From Mytilisepta virgata (taxonomy: Eukaryota > Mollusca > Bivalvia > Mytilida > Mytilidae): a DNA stretch of 64,000 bases. The translations under genes were made by a program, and so were the position numbers. Below are positions 31,472-41,497 of the stretch, in pieces; the first letter of the stretch is position 1, and the number at the start of each line of letters is the position of its first letter. Location of the stretch: assembly GCA_028015205.1 (NCBI GenBank), contig CM051510.1, positions 30,938,580-31,002,579 of the forward strand. Direction: 5' to 3'. The notes beneath the pieces are model-generated. The model saw nothing but the letters and a program-made list of their open reading frames with translations. It was not told the origin of the DNA and ran no database searches.

Positions 31472-31644
31472 TTCTATTGCCTTACGAACGATACCGAAAA
31501 CTCCTTGCGGAACAGAAGAAGCAAATGGGAGAAGGATCCAAAGAACGTACGATCAAGCCCGCTCGTTCAAAAGAAGAAATCAAGAAGAAATTAGGACCAC
31601 CCGGCATTCCCGCCAAAGACAATAAAACTTGGATTTCACTTTAA
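31459..31644 (+). CDS. Small Lys-rich protein following the basic paralogue (left arm)
   Basis: 61 residues: MEKMILLPYERYRKLLAEQKKQ, then a Lys/Glu-rich middle and a Pro/Gly-rich end (LGPPGIPAKD). I recall similar 'LLPYERY..LL' proteins next to the basic paralogue in related elements; the function is unknown. There is no YATAAGAR motif at its start, so it probably shares the transcript of 31160. It is the last gene of the rightward group and is followed by poly(A) signals. Confidence 0.6.
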   Translation: MEKMILLPYERYRKLLAEQKKQMGEGSKERTIKPARSKEEIKKKLGPPGIPAKDNKTWISL

Positions 31645-31662
31645 TTGTCATTCTGTATCTGT

Positions 31663-31716
31663 AATAAAGCCTAGATTTCACTTGTTTCATTGTAACTTTT
31701 GTAATTTTGTAATAAA
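31663..31716 (+). terminator. Poly(A) signals ending the rightward gene group
   Basis: AATAAA at 31663-31668 and again at 31711-31716, each followed by T/G-rich sequence, 20-70 bp after the last stop codon. They are the obvious 3'-end signals for the late transcripts. The mirrored copies are near 37218-37271 on the minus strand. Confidence 0.6.
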
Positions 31717-31924
31717 CCATGTAGACTTGAGCTTTTTTTGTGTGTTTGTGTTTGAATGGTTTGTCAAGAACTATTTTTTCTATACGCTTGAAGGGGATAT
31801 GGCGAGGAAAAGTACTTTTCGACATTCCATAAAAGAGACGAAATGAGACAACATTTATTATATACAAGAGCTTAAAATACACGATGAAAATTCAATAATA
31901 CATTAAAAAATGGACAATGATAAA

Positions 31925-32700
31925 CAATTCTTTAGAAAAAATGACAATGAAAAAACAATAACCAATGGAAAAAATGCACAATTCCACGTTATTTCCTTAC
32001 ATTTTTGAACAGATTCATTTCCTTTAAATCTCAATTTTTGTTACTCAGATTTCCATACAATAGAATTTTAGACTATTTTAAATTGATACACGATTAAATT
32101 GATACTCTTCGATTTTACTATAGAAAAGTCATGGCAACTGATTCCATTTTCAAGTCTTGTCGATTTTCAAGTCTTTAAAAATGAATTCTTTAGAAAAATA
32201 GACCATGAAAAAACAATAACCAAAGGAAAAAATGCACATTCCCACGTTATTTCCTTACATTTTTGAACAGATTCAATTCCTTAAATTCTCAATTTTTGTT
32301 ACTCAGATTTCCATACAATAGAATTTTAGACTATTTTAAATTGATACACGATCAAATTGATACTCTTCGATTTTACTATAGAAAAGTCATGGCAACTGAT
32401 TCCATTTTCAAGTCTTGTCGATTTTCAAGTCTTTAAAAATGAATTCTTTAGAAAAATAGACCATGAAAAAACAATAACCAAAGGAAAAAATGCACATTCC
32501 CACGTTATTTCCTTACATTTTTGAACAGATTCAATTCCTTAAATTCTCAATTTTTGTCACTCAGATTTCCATACAATAGAATTTTAGACTATTTTAAATT
32601 GTTACACGATCAAATTGAAACACATCGATTTTACTATAAAAAAAGTCATGGTAACTGCCTCCATTTTCAAACCTCGTCGATTTGTGAGTCATTAAAAATC
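31925..32700. repeat. AT-rich array of three 258-bp repeats (left arm)
   Basis: 'AATTCTTTAGAAAAA' recurs at about 31925, 32183, 32441 and (start only) 32700, a period of 258-259 bp. Each unit contains 'AAAAAACAATAACCAA', 'CACGTTATTTCCTTACATTTTTGAACAGATTC' and 'GATTTTACTATA.AAAAGTCATGG.AACTG'. It separates the rightward genes from the convergent polymerase. It is far more AT-rich than the rest of the arm. No protein is encoded. Confidence 0.9.
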
Positions 32701-32782
32701 AATTCTTAAGAAAAATAGAACAGAAGAAAATCTCAACGATTTGATGGTATACATAAAATACATGAAACAGTGTGTTAAAATG

Positions 32783-34198
32783 TCATTCAAAGTTGGTTTC
32801 TAAAAGATGTATCAGGTAGCGGTCATGTTCATCTAAATCGACGTCCATCGCTTCTTCAGTTTCTTCAACTTCCATTGCTTCTTCTTTTCTGACGGGTGTT
32901 AACTCAATATCGAGTGGAACGGTGGATACTCCGTCTTCCAACACTCTCCTTTTACAATAAAAATAGGAGAAGCCATTTCTACTTTGTTGGTATGTAGAGA
33001 TGCCATTGTCTCGGGCTCTGAAGCCTTTCAGTGTGCCGTGTCCGACGCGTTGTGTGTTAAGGACGTGACGAAAGGTGGTCATCGGTGCTTGGACGCGTCG
33101 TTTGGTAATGCCTTTCGAACTGAACTTGACTTCTCGCACTTGACGCGGACGACTTTGGAGACGTTTTACGGAGAGTTTCTTGGCACGTCTTAACAAGCGA
33201 AAGGCTGCCATGGCAGTACTGGAAGTGTGAACGGTGCGGGTCTTTTGGACGATGTAGGTTTTTGAACACAAGCCAATCATCACGTCGCCTTCGTATTCCA
33301 CTTTAAATAGACCGGGTGTGCGCTTGTCATATTTGGCGTGTTTCGGGCAGCACGTTCTGGGGAACCAATCGGGGTCGGCGTCATCTCTACAACATCCGAC
33401 GAGTTGACGTTGGTAGGCGTCCCTCATATGTGGTTTGATGACGGAGGAGAGACGGGACCTGGACAGGGCCATGTAAGCTGAATCTGTATCCATTTCACAG
33501 TATTCAAAGTCAGATCGGTCGACGTAGACGTCTAGAAAATCGTAATAGAACTGGAGCATCCTGAGTTTGGCATATTGGAGGATGAAGTAGCCAATCTGAA
33601 TAGGTAAATTCATGTCGAGTTGTTCTTTCGATTTTTCAACCTCGAAGTACTCGTCTTCGTCTAAGAGAGTGGTTAATTTTTTAAACTGTGGTTTATTGGC
33701 CTCTAACATGACCCTGCCCTCGCCTTGGACGTAAGTGACGGATTGGAATTTCTCGACGTCCATAATCGTTCCACCAAAAGCACTATTACCATGAAGTTTT
33801 GAACAGTCGGCGATGATGACTTTGTCGGGATGTGCATCTCCTAATCGGCGATTGTCGGATACTGTTTTAACGAATTCTCTGAAGCATCGATGAGGTGTAA
33901 ATTCGATTACCTGATAAATTTTCGTCACGATCATCCCGTGTTCTAGGTACCATCGGAGTAACGGCGTGGCAATCAGCATCTGGCGGCCTCGCATGCCTCC
34001 CACTAACAGGCGACGTGGTTTCTCGGAGAGTTGAAAACGGCGAGCGTGGTCTTGCATGTGGTCCCCGATGAGATCGAAAGGAACGTCGGTGGTACAAAAG
34101 AGCGGAGACATTTCTTGAAAATATTCGTACGGTGTCATCGTCGGATGTTGAAAATAGGCTGGCCATTCGTCGGGTACCTGGATATCACATTCGACCAT
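32783..34198 (-). pseudogene. Family-B DNA polymerase, C-terminal fragment (left arm)
   Basis: 471 residues from the first Met. The palm motif KLHGNSAFG (134-142) and the catalytic MDTDSAY (236-242) are present. The segment LLRWYLEHGMIVTKIYQVIEF (80-100) and the acidic tail (EEAMEVEETEEAMDVD) also fit. The exonuclease domain and the palm motif A region that must precede it are absent. The frame continues only a few codons upstream, to a TAG that lies on the CCCTAGGG fold-back point at about 34224-34231. It is convergent to all other genes, the usual Polinton arrangement. In both arms the enzyme is broken, so neither can replicate the element. Described only; no reconstruction is attempted. 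Confidence 0.9.
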
Positions 34199-34223
34199 TC
34201 CAAAAAGTTGTCCACTGGATACA

Positions 34224-34761
34224 CCCTAGGGTTTCACCCTATTTTCAACATCCGACGATGACACCGTACGAATATTTTCAAGAAATGTCTCCGCTCTTTT
34301 GTACCACCGACGTTCCTTTCGATCTCATCGGGGACCACATGCAAGACCACGCTCGCCGTTTTCAACTCTCCGAGAAACCACGTCGCCTGTTAGTGGGAGG
34401 CATGCGAGGCCGCCAGATGCTGATTGCCACGCCGATATGAAAATATTCGTACGGTGTCATCGTCGGATGTTGAAAATAGGCTGGCCATTCGTCGGGTACC
34501 TGGATATCACATTCGACCATTCCAAAAAGTTGTCCACTGGATACACCTACCATTCCAAAAAGTTGTCCACTGGATACACCCTAGGGTGTATCCAGTGGAC
34601 AACTTTTTGGAATGGTCGAATGTGATATCCAGGTACCCGACGAATGGCCAGCCTATTTTCAACATCCGACGATGACACGGATGTTGAAAATAGGCTGGCC
34701 ATTCGTCGGGTACCTGGATATCACATTCGACCATTCCAAAAAGTTGTCCACTGGATACACC
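34224..34761. repeat. Scrambled palindrome centre
   Basis: About 0.5 kb between the arms consists of polymerase-gene pieces in alternating orientation. These are 34239-34434 (plus), 34436-34547 (minus), 34548-34582 (minus), 34583-34678 (plus) and 34679-34762 (minus), then the right arm (plus). At 34582/34583 the fold-back is perfect with no spacer (ACACCCT|AGGGTGT). Breakpoints show short filler (GTTTCA after 34231; AT at 34435). Such nested switches look like repeated template switching. Confidence 0.85.
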
Positions 34762-36151
34762 CGACGAATGGCCAGCCTATTTTCAACATCCGACGATGAC
34801 ACCGTACGAATATTTTCAAGAAATGTCTCCGCTCTTTTGTACCACCGACGTTCCTTTCGATCTCATCGGGGACCACATGCAAGACCACGCTCGCCGTTTT
34901 CAACTCTCCGAGAAACCACGTCGCCTGTTAGTGGGAGGCATGCGAGGCCGCCAGATGCTGATTGCCACGCCGTTACTCCGATGGTACCTAGAACACGGGA
35001 TGATCGTGACGAAAATTTATCAGGTAATCGAATTTACACCTCATCGATGCTTCAGAGAATTCGTTAAAACAGTATCCGACAATCGCCGATTAGGAGATGC
35101 ACATCCCGACAAAGTCATCATCGCCGACTGTTCAAAACTTCATGGTAATAGTGCTTTTGGTGGAACGATTATGGACGTCGAGAAATTCCAATCCGTCACT
35201 TACGTCCAAGGCGAGGGCAGGGTCATGTTAGAGGCCAATAAACCACAGTTTAAAAAATTAACCACTCTCTTAGACGAAGACGAGTACTTCGAGGTTGAAA
35301 AATCGAAAGAACAACTCGACATGAATTTACCTATTCAGATTGGCTACTTCATCCTCCAATATGCCAAACTCAGGATGCTCCAGTTCTATTACGATTTTCT
35401 AGACGTCTACGTCGACCGATCTGACTTTGAATACTGTGAAATGGATACAGATTCAGCTTACATGGCCCTGTCCAGGTCCCGTCTCTCCTCCGTCATCAAA
35501 CCACATATGAGGGACGCCTACCAACGTCAACTCGTCGGATGTTGTAGAGATGACGCCGACCCCGATTGGTTCCCCAGAACGTGCTGCCCGAAACACGCCA
35601 AATATGACAAGCGCACACCCGGTCTATTTAAAGTGGAATACGAAGGCGACGTGATGATTGGCTTGTGTTCAAAAACCTACATCGTCCAAAAGACCCGCAC
35701 CGTTCACACTTCCAGTACTGCCATGGCAGCCTTTCGCTTGTTAAGACGTGCCAAGAAACTCTCCGTAAAACGTCTCCAAAGTCGTCCGCGTCAAGTGCGA
35801 GAAGTCAAGTTCAGTTCGAAAGGCATTACCAAACGACGCGTCCAAGCACCGATGACCACCTTTCGTCACGTCCTTAACACACAACGCGTCGGACACGGCA
35901 CACTGAAAGGCTTCAGAGCCCGAGACAATGGCATCTCTACATACCAACAAAGTAGAAATGGCTTCTCCTATTTTTATTGTAAAAGGAGAGTGTTGGAAGA
36001 CGGAGTATCCACCGTTCCACTCGATATTGAGTTAACACCCGTCAGAAAAGAAGAAGCAATGGAAGTTGAAGAAACTGAAGAAGCGATGGACGTCGATTTA
36101 GATGAACATGACCGCTACCTGATACATCTTTTAGAAACCAACTTTGAATGA
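34762..36151 (+). pseudogene. Family-B DNA polymerase, C-terminal fragment (right arm)
   Basis: Inverted copy of 32783-34198, identical from the residues PDEW onward. It enters the arm at 34762; upstream, the sequence flips into an inverted piece (34679-34762), so there is no native start. The first internal Met is at 34796. The same palm motifs are present and the same N-terminal two thirds are missing. Transcribed towards the right arm's AT-rich array. Confidence 0.9.
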
Positions 36152-36233
36152 CATTTTAACACACTGTTTCATGTATTTTATGTATACCATCAAATCGTTG
36201 AGATTTTCTTCTGTTCTATTTTTCTTAAGAATT

Positions 36234-37009
36234 GATTTTTAATGACTCACAAATCGACGAGGTTTGAAAATGGAGGCAGTTACCATGACTTTTTTTATAG
36301 TAAAATCGATGTGTTTCAATTTGATCGTGTAACAATTTAAAATAGTCTAAAATTCTATTGTATGGAAATCTGAGTGACAAAAATTGAGAATTTAAGGAAT
36401 TGAATCTGTTCAAAAATGTAAGGAAATAACGTGGGAATGTGCATTTTTTCCTTTGGTTATTGTTTTTTCATGGTCTATTTTTCTAAAGAATTCATTTTTA
36501 AAGACTTGAAAATCGACAAGACTTGAAAATGGAATCAGTTGCCATGACTTTTCTATAGTAAAATCGAAGAGTATCAATTTGATCGTGTATCAATTTAAAA
36601 TAGTCTAAAATTCTATTGTATGGAAATCTGAGTAACAAAAATTGAGAATTTAAGGAATTGAATCTGTTCAAAAATGTAAGGAAATAACGTGGGAATGTGC
36701 ATTTTTTCCTTTGGTTATTGTTTTTTCATGGTCTATTTTTCTAAAGAATTCATTTTTAAAGACTTGAAAATCGACAAGACTTGAAAATGGAATCAGTTGC
36801 CATGACTTTTCTATAGTAAAATCGAAGAGTATCAATTTGATCGTGTATCAATTTAAAATAGTCTAAAATTCTATTGTATGGAAATCTGAGTAACAAAAAT
36901 TGAGATTTAAAGGAAATGAATCTGTTCAAAAATGTAAGGAAATAACGTGGAATTGTGCATTTTTTCCATTGGTTATTGTTTTTTCATTGTCATTTTTTCT
37001 AAAGAATTG
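36234..37009. repeat. AT-rich array of three 258-bp repeats (right arm)
   Basis: Mirror image of 31925-32700, same unit length and number. It lies between the right-arm polymerase fragment and the convergent late genes. Confidence 0.9.
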
Positions 37010-37289
37010 TTTATCATTGTCCATTTTTTAATGTATTATTGAATTTTCATCGTGTATTTTAAGCTCTTGTATATAATAAATGTTGTCTCATTTCGTCTCT
37101 TTTATGGAATGTCGAAAAGTACTTTTCCTCGCCATATCCCCTTCAAGCGTATAGAAAAAATAGTTCTTGACAAACCATTCAAACACAAACACACAAAAAA
37201 AGCTCAAGTCTACATGGTTTATTACAAAATTACAAAAGTTACAATGAAACAAGTGAAATCTAGGCTTTATTACAGATACAGAATGACAA

Positions 37290-37475
37290 TTAAAGTGAAA
37301 TCCAAGTTTTATTGTCTTTGGCGGGAATGCCGGGTGGTCCTAATTTCTTCTTGATTTCTTCTTTTGAACGAGCGGGCTTGATCGTACGTTCTTTGGATCC
37401 TTCTCCCATTTGCTTCTTCTGTTCCGCAAGGAGTTTTCGGTATCGTTCGTAAGGCAATAGAATCATTTTCTCCAT
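37290..37475 (-). CDS. Small Lys-rich protein (right arm)
   Basis: Copy of 31459-31644, identical protein. Here its ATG forms a TAATG stop-start with the upstream gene instead of a 13-base overlap, because of the C/A difference at 37476. Confidence 0.6.
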   Translation of the reverse strand: MEKMILLPYERYRKLLAEQKKQMGEGSKERTIKPARSKEEIKKKLGPPGIPAKDNKTWISL

Positions 37476-37774
37476 TACTCAACGATGTCTACAAGGCGCA
37501 CGACGGCAGTTGTTCCTCTTTGTAAGACTCTAAGTCTCTGTTTTCTCGTCGATGACTTTTTCCCCAAGACGTTGATGGTCTTTTTATATCGCTTCAGTCG
37601 TAGTTTCTCTTCGGGTGTCAGAACGACCGTGCCTTTGATGACGTTGTGGGCGATTTCGCTCAAGACTTTCAATTGGGATTTGTCAATGGTTTTAAGCAAA
37701 GCCTTCCTTTGATCTGGTTTGGCGACTCTCAACAGATGTAGAAAGTGACGGTGGTCTTCAAGCAGTCGACTCAT
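37475..37774 (-). CDS. Small basic protein, second paralogue (right arm, 99 aa)
   Basis: Copy of 31160-31471, but four residues shorter. A T on the plus strand at 37476 (C in the sense of the left arm's 31458) makes a TAA stop. The lost residues (SWRK) are at the extreme C-terminus, so function is probably unaffected. It is one of the few differences proving that the two arms are separate sequences. Confidence 0.65.
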   Translation of the reverse strand: MSRLLEDHRHFLHLLRVAKPDQRKALLKTIDKSQLKVLSEIAHNVIKGTVVLTPEEKLRLKRYKKTINVLGKKSSTRKQRLRVLQRGTTAVVRLVDIVE

Positions 37775-37802
37775 GACTTTGGAGTGTTCTCCGGGCTCCC
37801 TC

Positions 37803-38450
37803 TTATGATTTCACGTAGATGACGGGATCTTCCCCGGGAAAAACATGGGTCCTCAATCGATACGTGTCCTCGGAATGCGGCGACATGTCCACCACCAAAT
37901 ATCCATAAGGAGTCGCCGTGGCGTCTTCGTAGGCTTGAATGAGAACTTTAGATTTTCCTGGATAAAGTTGTCGTCCCAATGTGGCAATCTGGGAGACGTC
38001 TCTCACGTTTTTCATCAGCACCAAGTAGGTGGTATTGAGAGCGATGGTCCTCGATCTAGTTCCTTGTGCGTACAGATTCTGGGTCAAAAACAAGACACTG
38101 AGTCGTCGATGATGACATCCTTGTGTAAACAGTAATTCCATGTCGACGTCACGTACCACGCGATGCATGAGATCGTCCAAGACGATCAGGCGATGCCGTC
38201 TGTGAGCGGTGAATTCTCGAATCGTTTCCATTGTAGGTAGGCCCTCGTGAAAGGCGAGATGAGGTATCGACTTTTCCATGTCTTCAAAGAGCGGTTGGTG
38301 TATACCGTAGCAATACAAGATGGCTTCGGGAGGTTCCTCGGGATACATGTCTTTCAAATGTTGTAACAGTCTGTAGACGAAGCGTGTCTTTCCACTACCC
38401 GTTTGTCCGGAGATACACGTGCTGGTACACGTTAAAAACGGAAACACCAT
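37803..38450 (-). CDS. Packaging ATPase (right arm)
   Basis: Copy of 30484-31131 with identical protein sequence and intact Walker A and B. One synonymous G/A change (GAG/GAA, plus-strand 37926 against 31008). Start chosen as in the left arm, 36 bp after the CATAAGAGA motif. Confidence 0.92.
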   Translation of the reverse strand: MVFPFLTCTSTCISGQTGSGKTRFVYRLLQHLKDMYPEEPPEAILYCYGIHQPLFEDMEKSIPHLAFHEGLPTMETIREFTAHRRHRLIVLDDLMHRVVRDVDMELLFTQGCHHRRLSVLFLTQNLYAQGTRSRTIALNTTYLVLMKNVRDVSQIATLGRQLYPGKSKVLIQAYEDATATPYGYLVVDMSPHSEDTYRLRTHVFPGEDPVIYVKS

Positions 38451-38481
38451 GATTACTTCGCGTTTCGATATCGATCTTCTC

Positions 38482-38709
38482 TTATGTCTTCCTGATGGAA
38501 GGACTGGGTAAGGCATAGCCGATGGCACTGCTCAACAACGCGATCCATAGTTCGCTCTTGCCGTTTTGTAGCGACAGATTGGCAATCGAGGAGATAATGA
38601 TGATAAAGACGACGATCATCTGGCAAAAGTAGACGATTTCCGATTTGGGTAGTTGACTTCCCATCACTTGCCATCGTTCGCTACTATGGGTGCTGCTTTC
38701 TCGCTCCAT
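38482..38709 (-). CDS. Small two-helix membrane protein (right arm)
   Basis: Copy of 30225-30452; identical 75-residue protein with two hydrophobic segments. Overlaps the protease end, as on the left. Confidence 0.7.
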   Translation of the reverse strand: MERESSTHSSERWQVMGSQLPKSEIVYFCQMIVVFIIIISSIANLSLQNGKSELWIALLSSAIGYALPSPSIRKT

Positions 38710-39148
38710 TTTTAGGTGTCCTGACGTCTCTTTCTCTTATAAAGTTTTTCACTTTTCGATCGTTGGTCTTCAAATCAACGGTACTAAATTGGTCCAAGAT
38801 CTCTTGAAACGTCCTCGAACGATACCTCTGGCGTACGAAATGAATACAGTACGCTCCACATGTGTCACTGTCTTCCGGTTGTATGGCATCTGGCGTAAAA
38901 AGATAAGTCCTTCCCAGTACGTCTTCGAAATGACGACTGTAGTCAGCCGGATGGTGACCTAAAGAATCGAAAAATTCGGATGGTCCTTCGGCGGGAAAAT
39001 GAAACGCTACCCAATGAGTGCCGGGTCTGGAACACGGATCGGTGTTGACGATGTATGTTTTGGGTCTCTTCGGTCGTTTCAGTTCGTCGGCACATATGGC
39101 TTGGATTCGTAACGGTTTCAGCTCTCTTTCGATTTCTTTGTTGTTCAT
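38684..39148 (-). CDS. Adenain-like cysteine protease (right arm)
   Basis: Copy of 29786-30250; His45, Asp61 and Cys97 all retained. ATGA overlap with the capsid gene as on the left. Confidence 0.93.
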   Translation of the reverse strand: MNNKEIERELKPLRIQAICADELKRPKRPKTYIVNTDPCSRPGTHWVAFHFPAEGPSEFFDSLGHHPADYSRHFEDVLGRTYLFTPDAIQPEDSDTCGAYCIHFVRQRYRSRTFQEILDQFSTVDLKTNDRKVKNFIRERDVRTPKNGARKQHP

Positions 39149-40407
39149 GGTAGTAAGACTCTTCTGGATTGATCCACGTGCATGACCTTGGGAAACTTGC
39201 CGTACATCAACACGGTCACGCTCTCTGGTAAAGCCTTGCCGAATTTTATTTCCAATCGACAGTCTCCTCTTCTTTTAGCATTGAAATCCAGTCGGTCGTC
39301 CACGTCGAGGACAAATAGGGCGTATCCACCGGCGTATTCCCAATAATTTACGTCGACGTCTTCTCTGAATGTGGCAAGCGTCTTGTAAGCGTCCACGTAG
39401 AGTCTTCCCGGAAAGTTGGGTTGAAAAGGTTGAGACGGGTACGACTGTCCGTCCACGTACAGACTCAGAAAATTACAATCGAATCCCTGAAAATTGAAGG
39501 GTGACTTCTTATAACTTCCGATGAAAGCTTCACTGCTGACGAGAGCGACGATCAGTTGACTGGGCACATCTCCTTGAAACAGGTTGTTTTCGACGAATCC
39601 GTATTCACCCTTGGCGATGGAAGCAATCTTGATGTCGCTGCTGACGAACGGGTACATGGCCGTAGCATTTCCTAATAATTGATTATGAGCCATCAACACT
39701 CCGGCGTTCGGTTTCTGGAGGCATAATTTGAAGGCTGCGTCCAGGAGCTGTACTCTGTAAGCGGCGTTGTAGTCGCTTGACATCAAGCGGAAGGCGTCCT
39801 TACTCGGCCACAGCTTTAAGGTCAAGGCAATCCCGTTCAACAAGAGGCGGTTCTGTTTACATACGTCCAGGTGAAGTGGACCCTCCATCTCTACTATGCG
39901 ACCTTCGTCCGTGTTTCGAGATCGAATGAACAATCCCGTGTTTGATCCTTTTATGACGTCAGCGTCGTCGTGGTGTCCAGGTGTGTCTTTTTCGAAACCT
40001 TGAGCACTGAGGAGGATCGAATTTTCCTTACCAGTCTCTAACAAGGTGTCGATGTAGGCCTTGAACGGATAATTGGATCCCGCTCTGGCTACGGGGGTCT
40101 GTTGTAGATGACATTCCACGTTTGAAAAGATGGCTTGTATGGGTAAATTGACTAAGCCCACGTTGGCTTCCTTGGCGATCGTTGTACCGTCTTCGTTTAA
40201 AAGTCGTAATTTGACTTTGAGCGAACTTTTCTTCAAATCCATGTAGCTAGCCGACTGTGGCGGTATCGAAAATTCCAAGGGTCCGTCTCCGGTGACCTGA
40301 TTGGACGGTCGAAATTCGATCCATTCTCTTCGCTGGATACCCGTGTTGGCGGGAGGAGGGGAAAACAGGGAGAGTTCGTCTTCGTGATTTTCTTCCAAGT
40401 GATTCAT
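39145..40407 (-). CDS. Major capsid protein candidate (right arm)
   Basis: Copy of 28527-29789, full-length 420 residues, no difference seen in the protein. Confidence 0.75.
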   Translation of the reverse strand: MNHLEENHEDELSLFSPPPANTGIQRREWIEFRPSNQVTGDGPLEFSIPPQSASYMDLKKSSLKVKLRLLNEDGTTIAKEANVGLVNLPIQAIFSNVECHLQQTPVARAGSNYPFKAYIDTLLETGKENSILLSAQGFEKDTPGHHDDADVIKGSNTGLFIRSRNTDEGRIVEMEGPLHLDVCKQNRLLLNGIALTLKLWPSKDAFRLMSSDYNAAYRVQLLDAAFKLCLQKPNAGVLMAHNQLLGNATAMYPFVSSDIKIASIAKGEYGFVENNLFQGDVPSQLIVALVSSEAFIGSYKKSPFNFQGFDCNFLSLYVDGQSYPSQPFQPNFPGRLYVDAYKTLATFREDVDVNYWEYAGGYALFVLDVDDRLDFNAKRRGDCRLEIKFGKALPESVTVLMYGKFPKVMHVDQSRRVLLP

Positions 40408-40700
40408 GATTCCTCGAGTTGGTTAAAACTACGCTTGCGTTTGCGCCCTCTTATAACTTTCGGTGGAGCCATTTCGGATTTGGCCATCTCGAGTGTCTGA
40501 GCTACAGGGGTCACTAGTTCCAACTTGGGAGTGGCGTCTGTTCTCCAGCGGGCTCCGCTTCCGACGATGAAGCGTCCCTTGTGATCCGGTCGAACCCTTC
40601 CTTCTGACAGATCGGCGAAATGTTGTTCCCACTTTTTGTGATCGGGTACGTAGGGTATCCATCGTTGGGTCTTGTGATCATAAACTTCTATCGATCCCAT
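40404..40700 (-). CDS. Basic protein of unknown function (right arm)
   Basis: Copy of 28234-28530, identical 98 residues with the C-terminal RGRKRKR cluster. Confidence 0.55.
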   Translation of the reverse strand: MGSIEVYDHKTQRWIPYVPDHKKWEQHFADLSEGRVRPDHKGRFIVGSGARWRTDATPKLELVTPVAQTLEMAKSEMAPPKVIRGRKRKRSFNQLEES

Positions 40701-41110
40701 CGTCGTCTTCTGAAGTGAAGCGTGCAGTACAGTCGGTCGAGTTTAAACCGACAAGGTTCTAGTCGATCGTCTCTTATGAATATCCGCAATCGATTCAGAT
40801 CGACATGACGTAATTTGACGTAATAAGGCTGGATAAACTCCAAGGTGTCTTGATCTACGGACTCGATGACTCGCAAGAGAGGCAAAAATCTATTGCGTGC
40901 GTATGATTCTTCGACGATATCGGCGCAGACGTACAATCGATGACTCGGATACACCGGCTGGGGCGGTAGGGTGAGTTCTGTCAGAGCACATTCCCAGTTT
41001 CCTTCTAGCAGGTACCTTTTGGGAAGATCTACCACGAAGTCTCCGGAGTGGTTGTCGACGTGGGTCGACGTCGAATCGCCGGCACACAAAAACAGGTAAA
41101 ATGCATCCAT
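40688..41110 (-). CDS. Candidate minor capsid (penton-like) protein (right arm)
   Basis: Copy of 27824-28246, identical 140 residues. Confidence 0.5.
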   Translation of the reverse strand: MDAFYLFLCAGDSTSTHVDNHSGDFVVDLPKRYLLEGNWECALTELTLPPQPVYPSHRLYVCADIVEESYARNRFLPLLRVIESVDQDTLEFIQPYYVKLRHVDLNRLRIFIRDDRLEPCRFKLDRLYCTLHFRRRRWDR

Positions 41111-41143
41111 CTCGAATGTGATTTCATGTCGTTGAGCTTCCTC

Positions 41144-41488
41144 TTATGATTCTCCGCGACGTACGGATAGGACGATGGCTCGATTCAGATAGCGCCTTCG
41201 TAGCAGACGAGGCACGATGTCTTGATAAGTCAACAAAGAGTTTCGTTTCCTACGCAGGGATATTCTGGGGTCGACGAGTTGGCGCAACAGTAACGTTCGT
41301 TCTCTGATGAAGGGCAAATCTCCGAGAAAGACGGGTAATACCCCGTCCAAGATAAAACGTACGACTTCTGCCAAGGCTTCCATCTGTTCTCTCGTCATGT
41401 ACCGAATCAAAAGTTTTCTGGTCGTCGAATTGGCTTCTCCTAATTCTCTCAAGAAATGAATGCGCACGTACACGTTGGATTGATCCAT
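41144..41488 (-). CDS. Small basic protein, first paralogue (right arm)
   Basis: Copy of 27446-27790, identical 114 residues. Confidence 0.65.
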   Translation of the reverse strand: MDQSNVYVRIHFLRELGEANSTTRKLLIRYMTREQMEALAEVVRFILDGVLPVFLGDLPFIRERTLLLRQLVDPRISLRRKRNSLLTYQDIVPRLLRRRYLNRAIVLSVRRGES

Positions 41489-41497
41489 GGTTACACT

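Noticed and set aside
32521..32709. 62-codon frame in the AT-rich array, mirrored at 36225-36413
   Set aside because: It lies within tandem repeat DNA and is broken in the other repeat units.
34243..34734. Several frames of 60-108 codons in the palindrome centre
   Set aside because: They are chimeric readings through inverted polymerase pieces and antisense copies, not genes.
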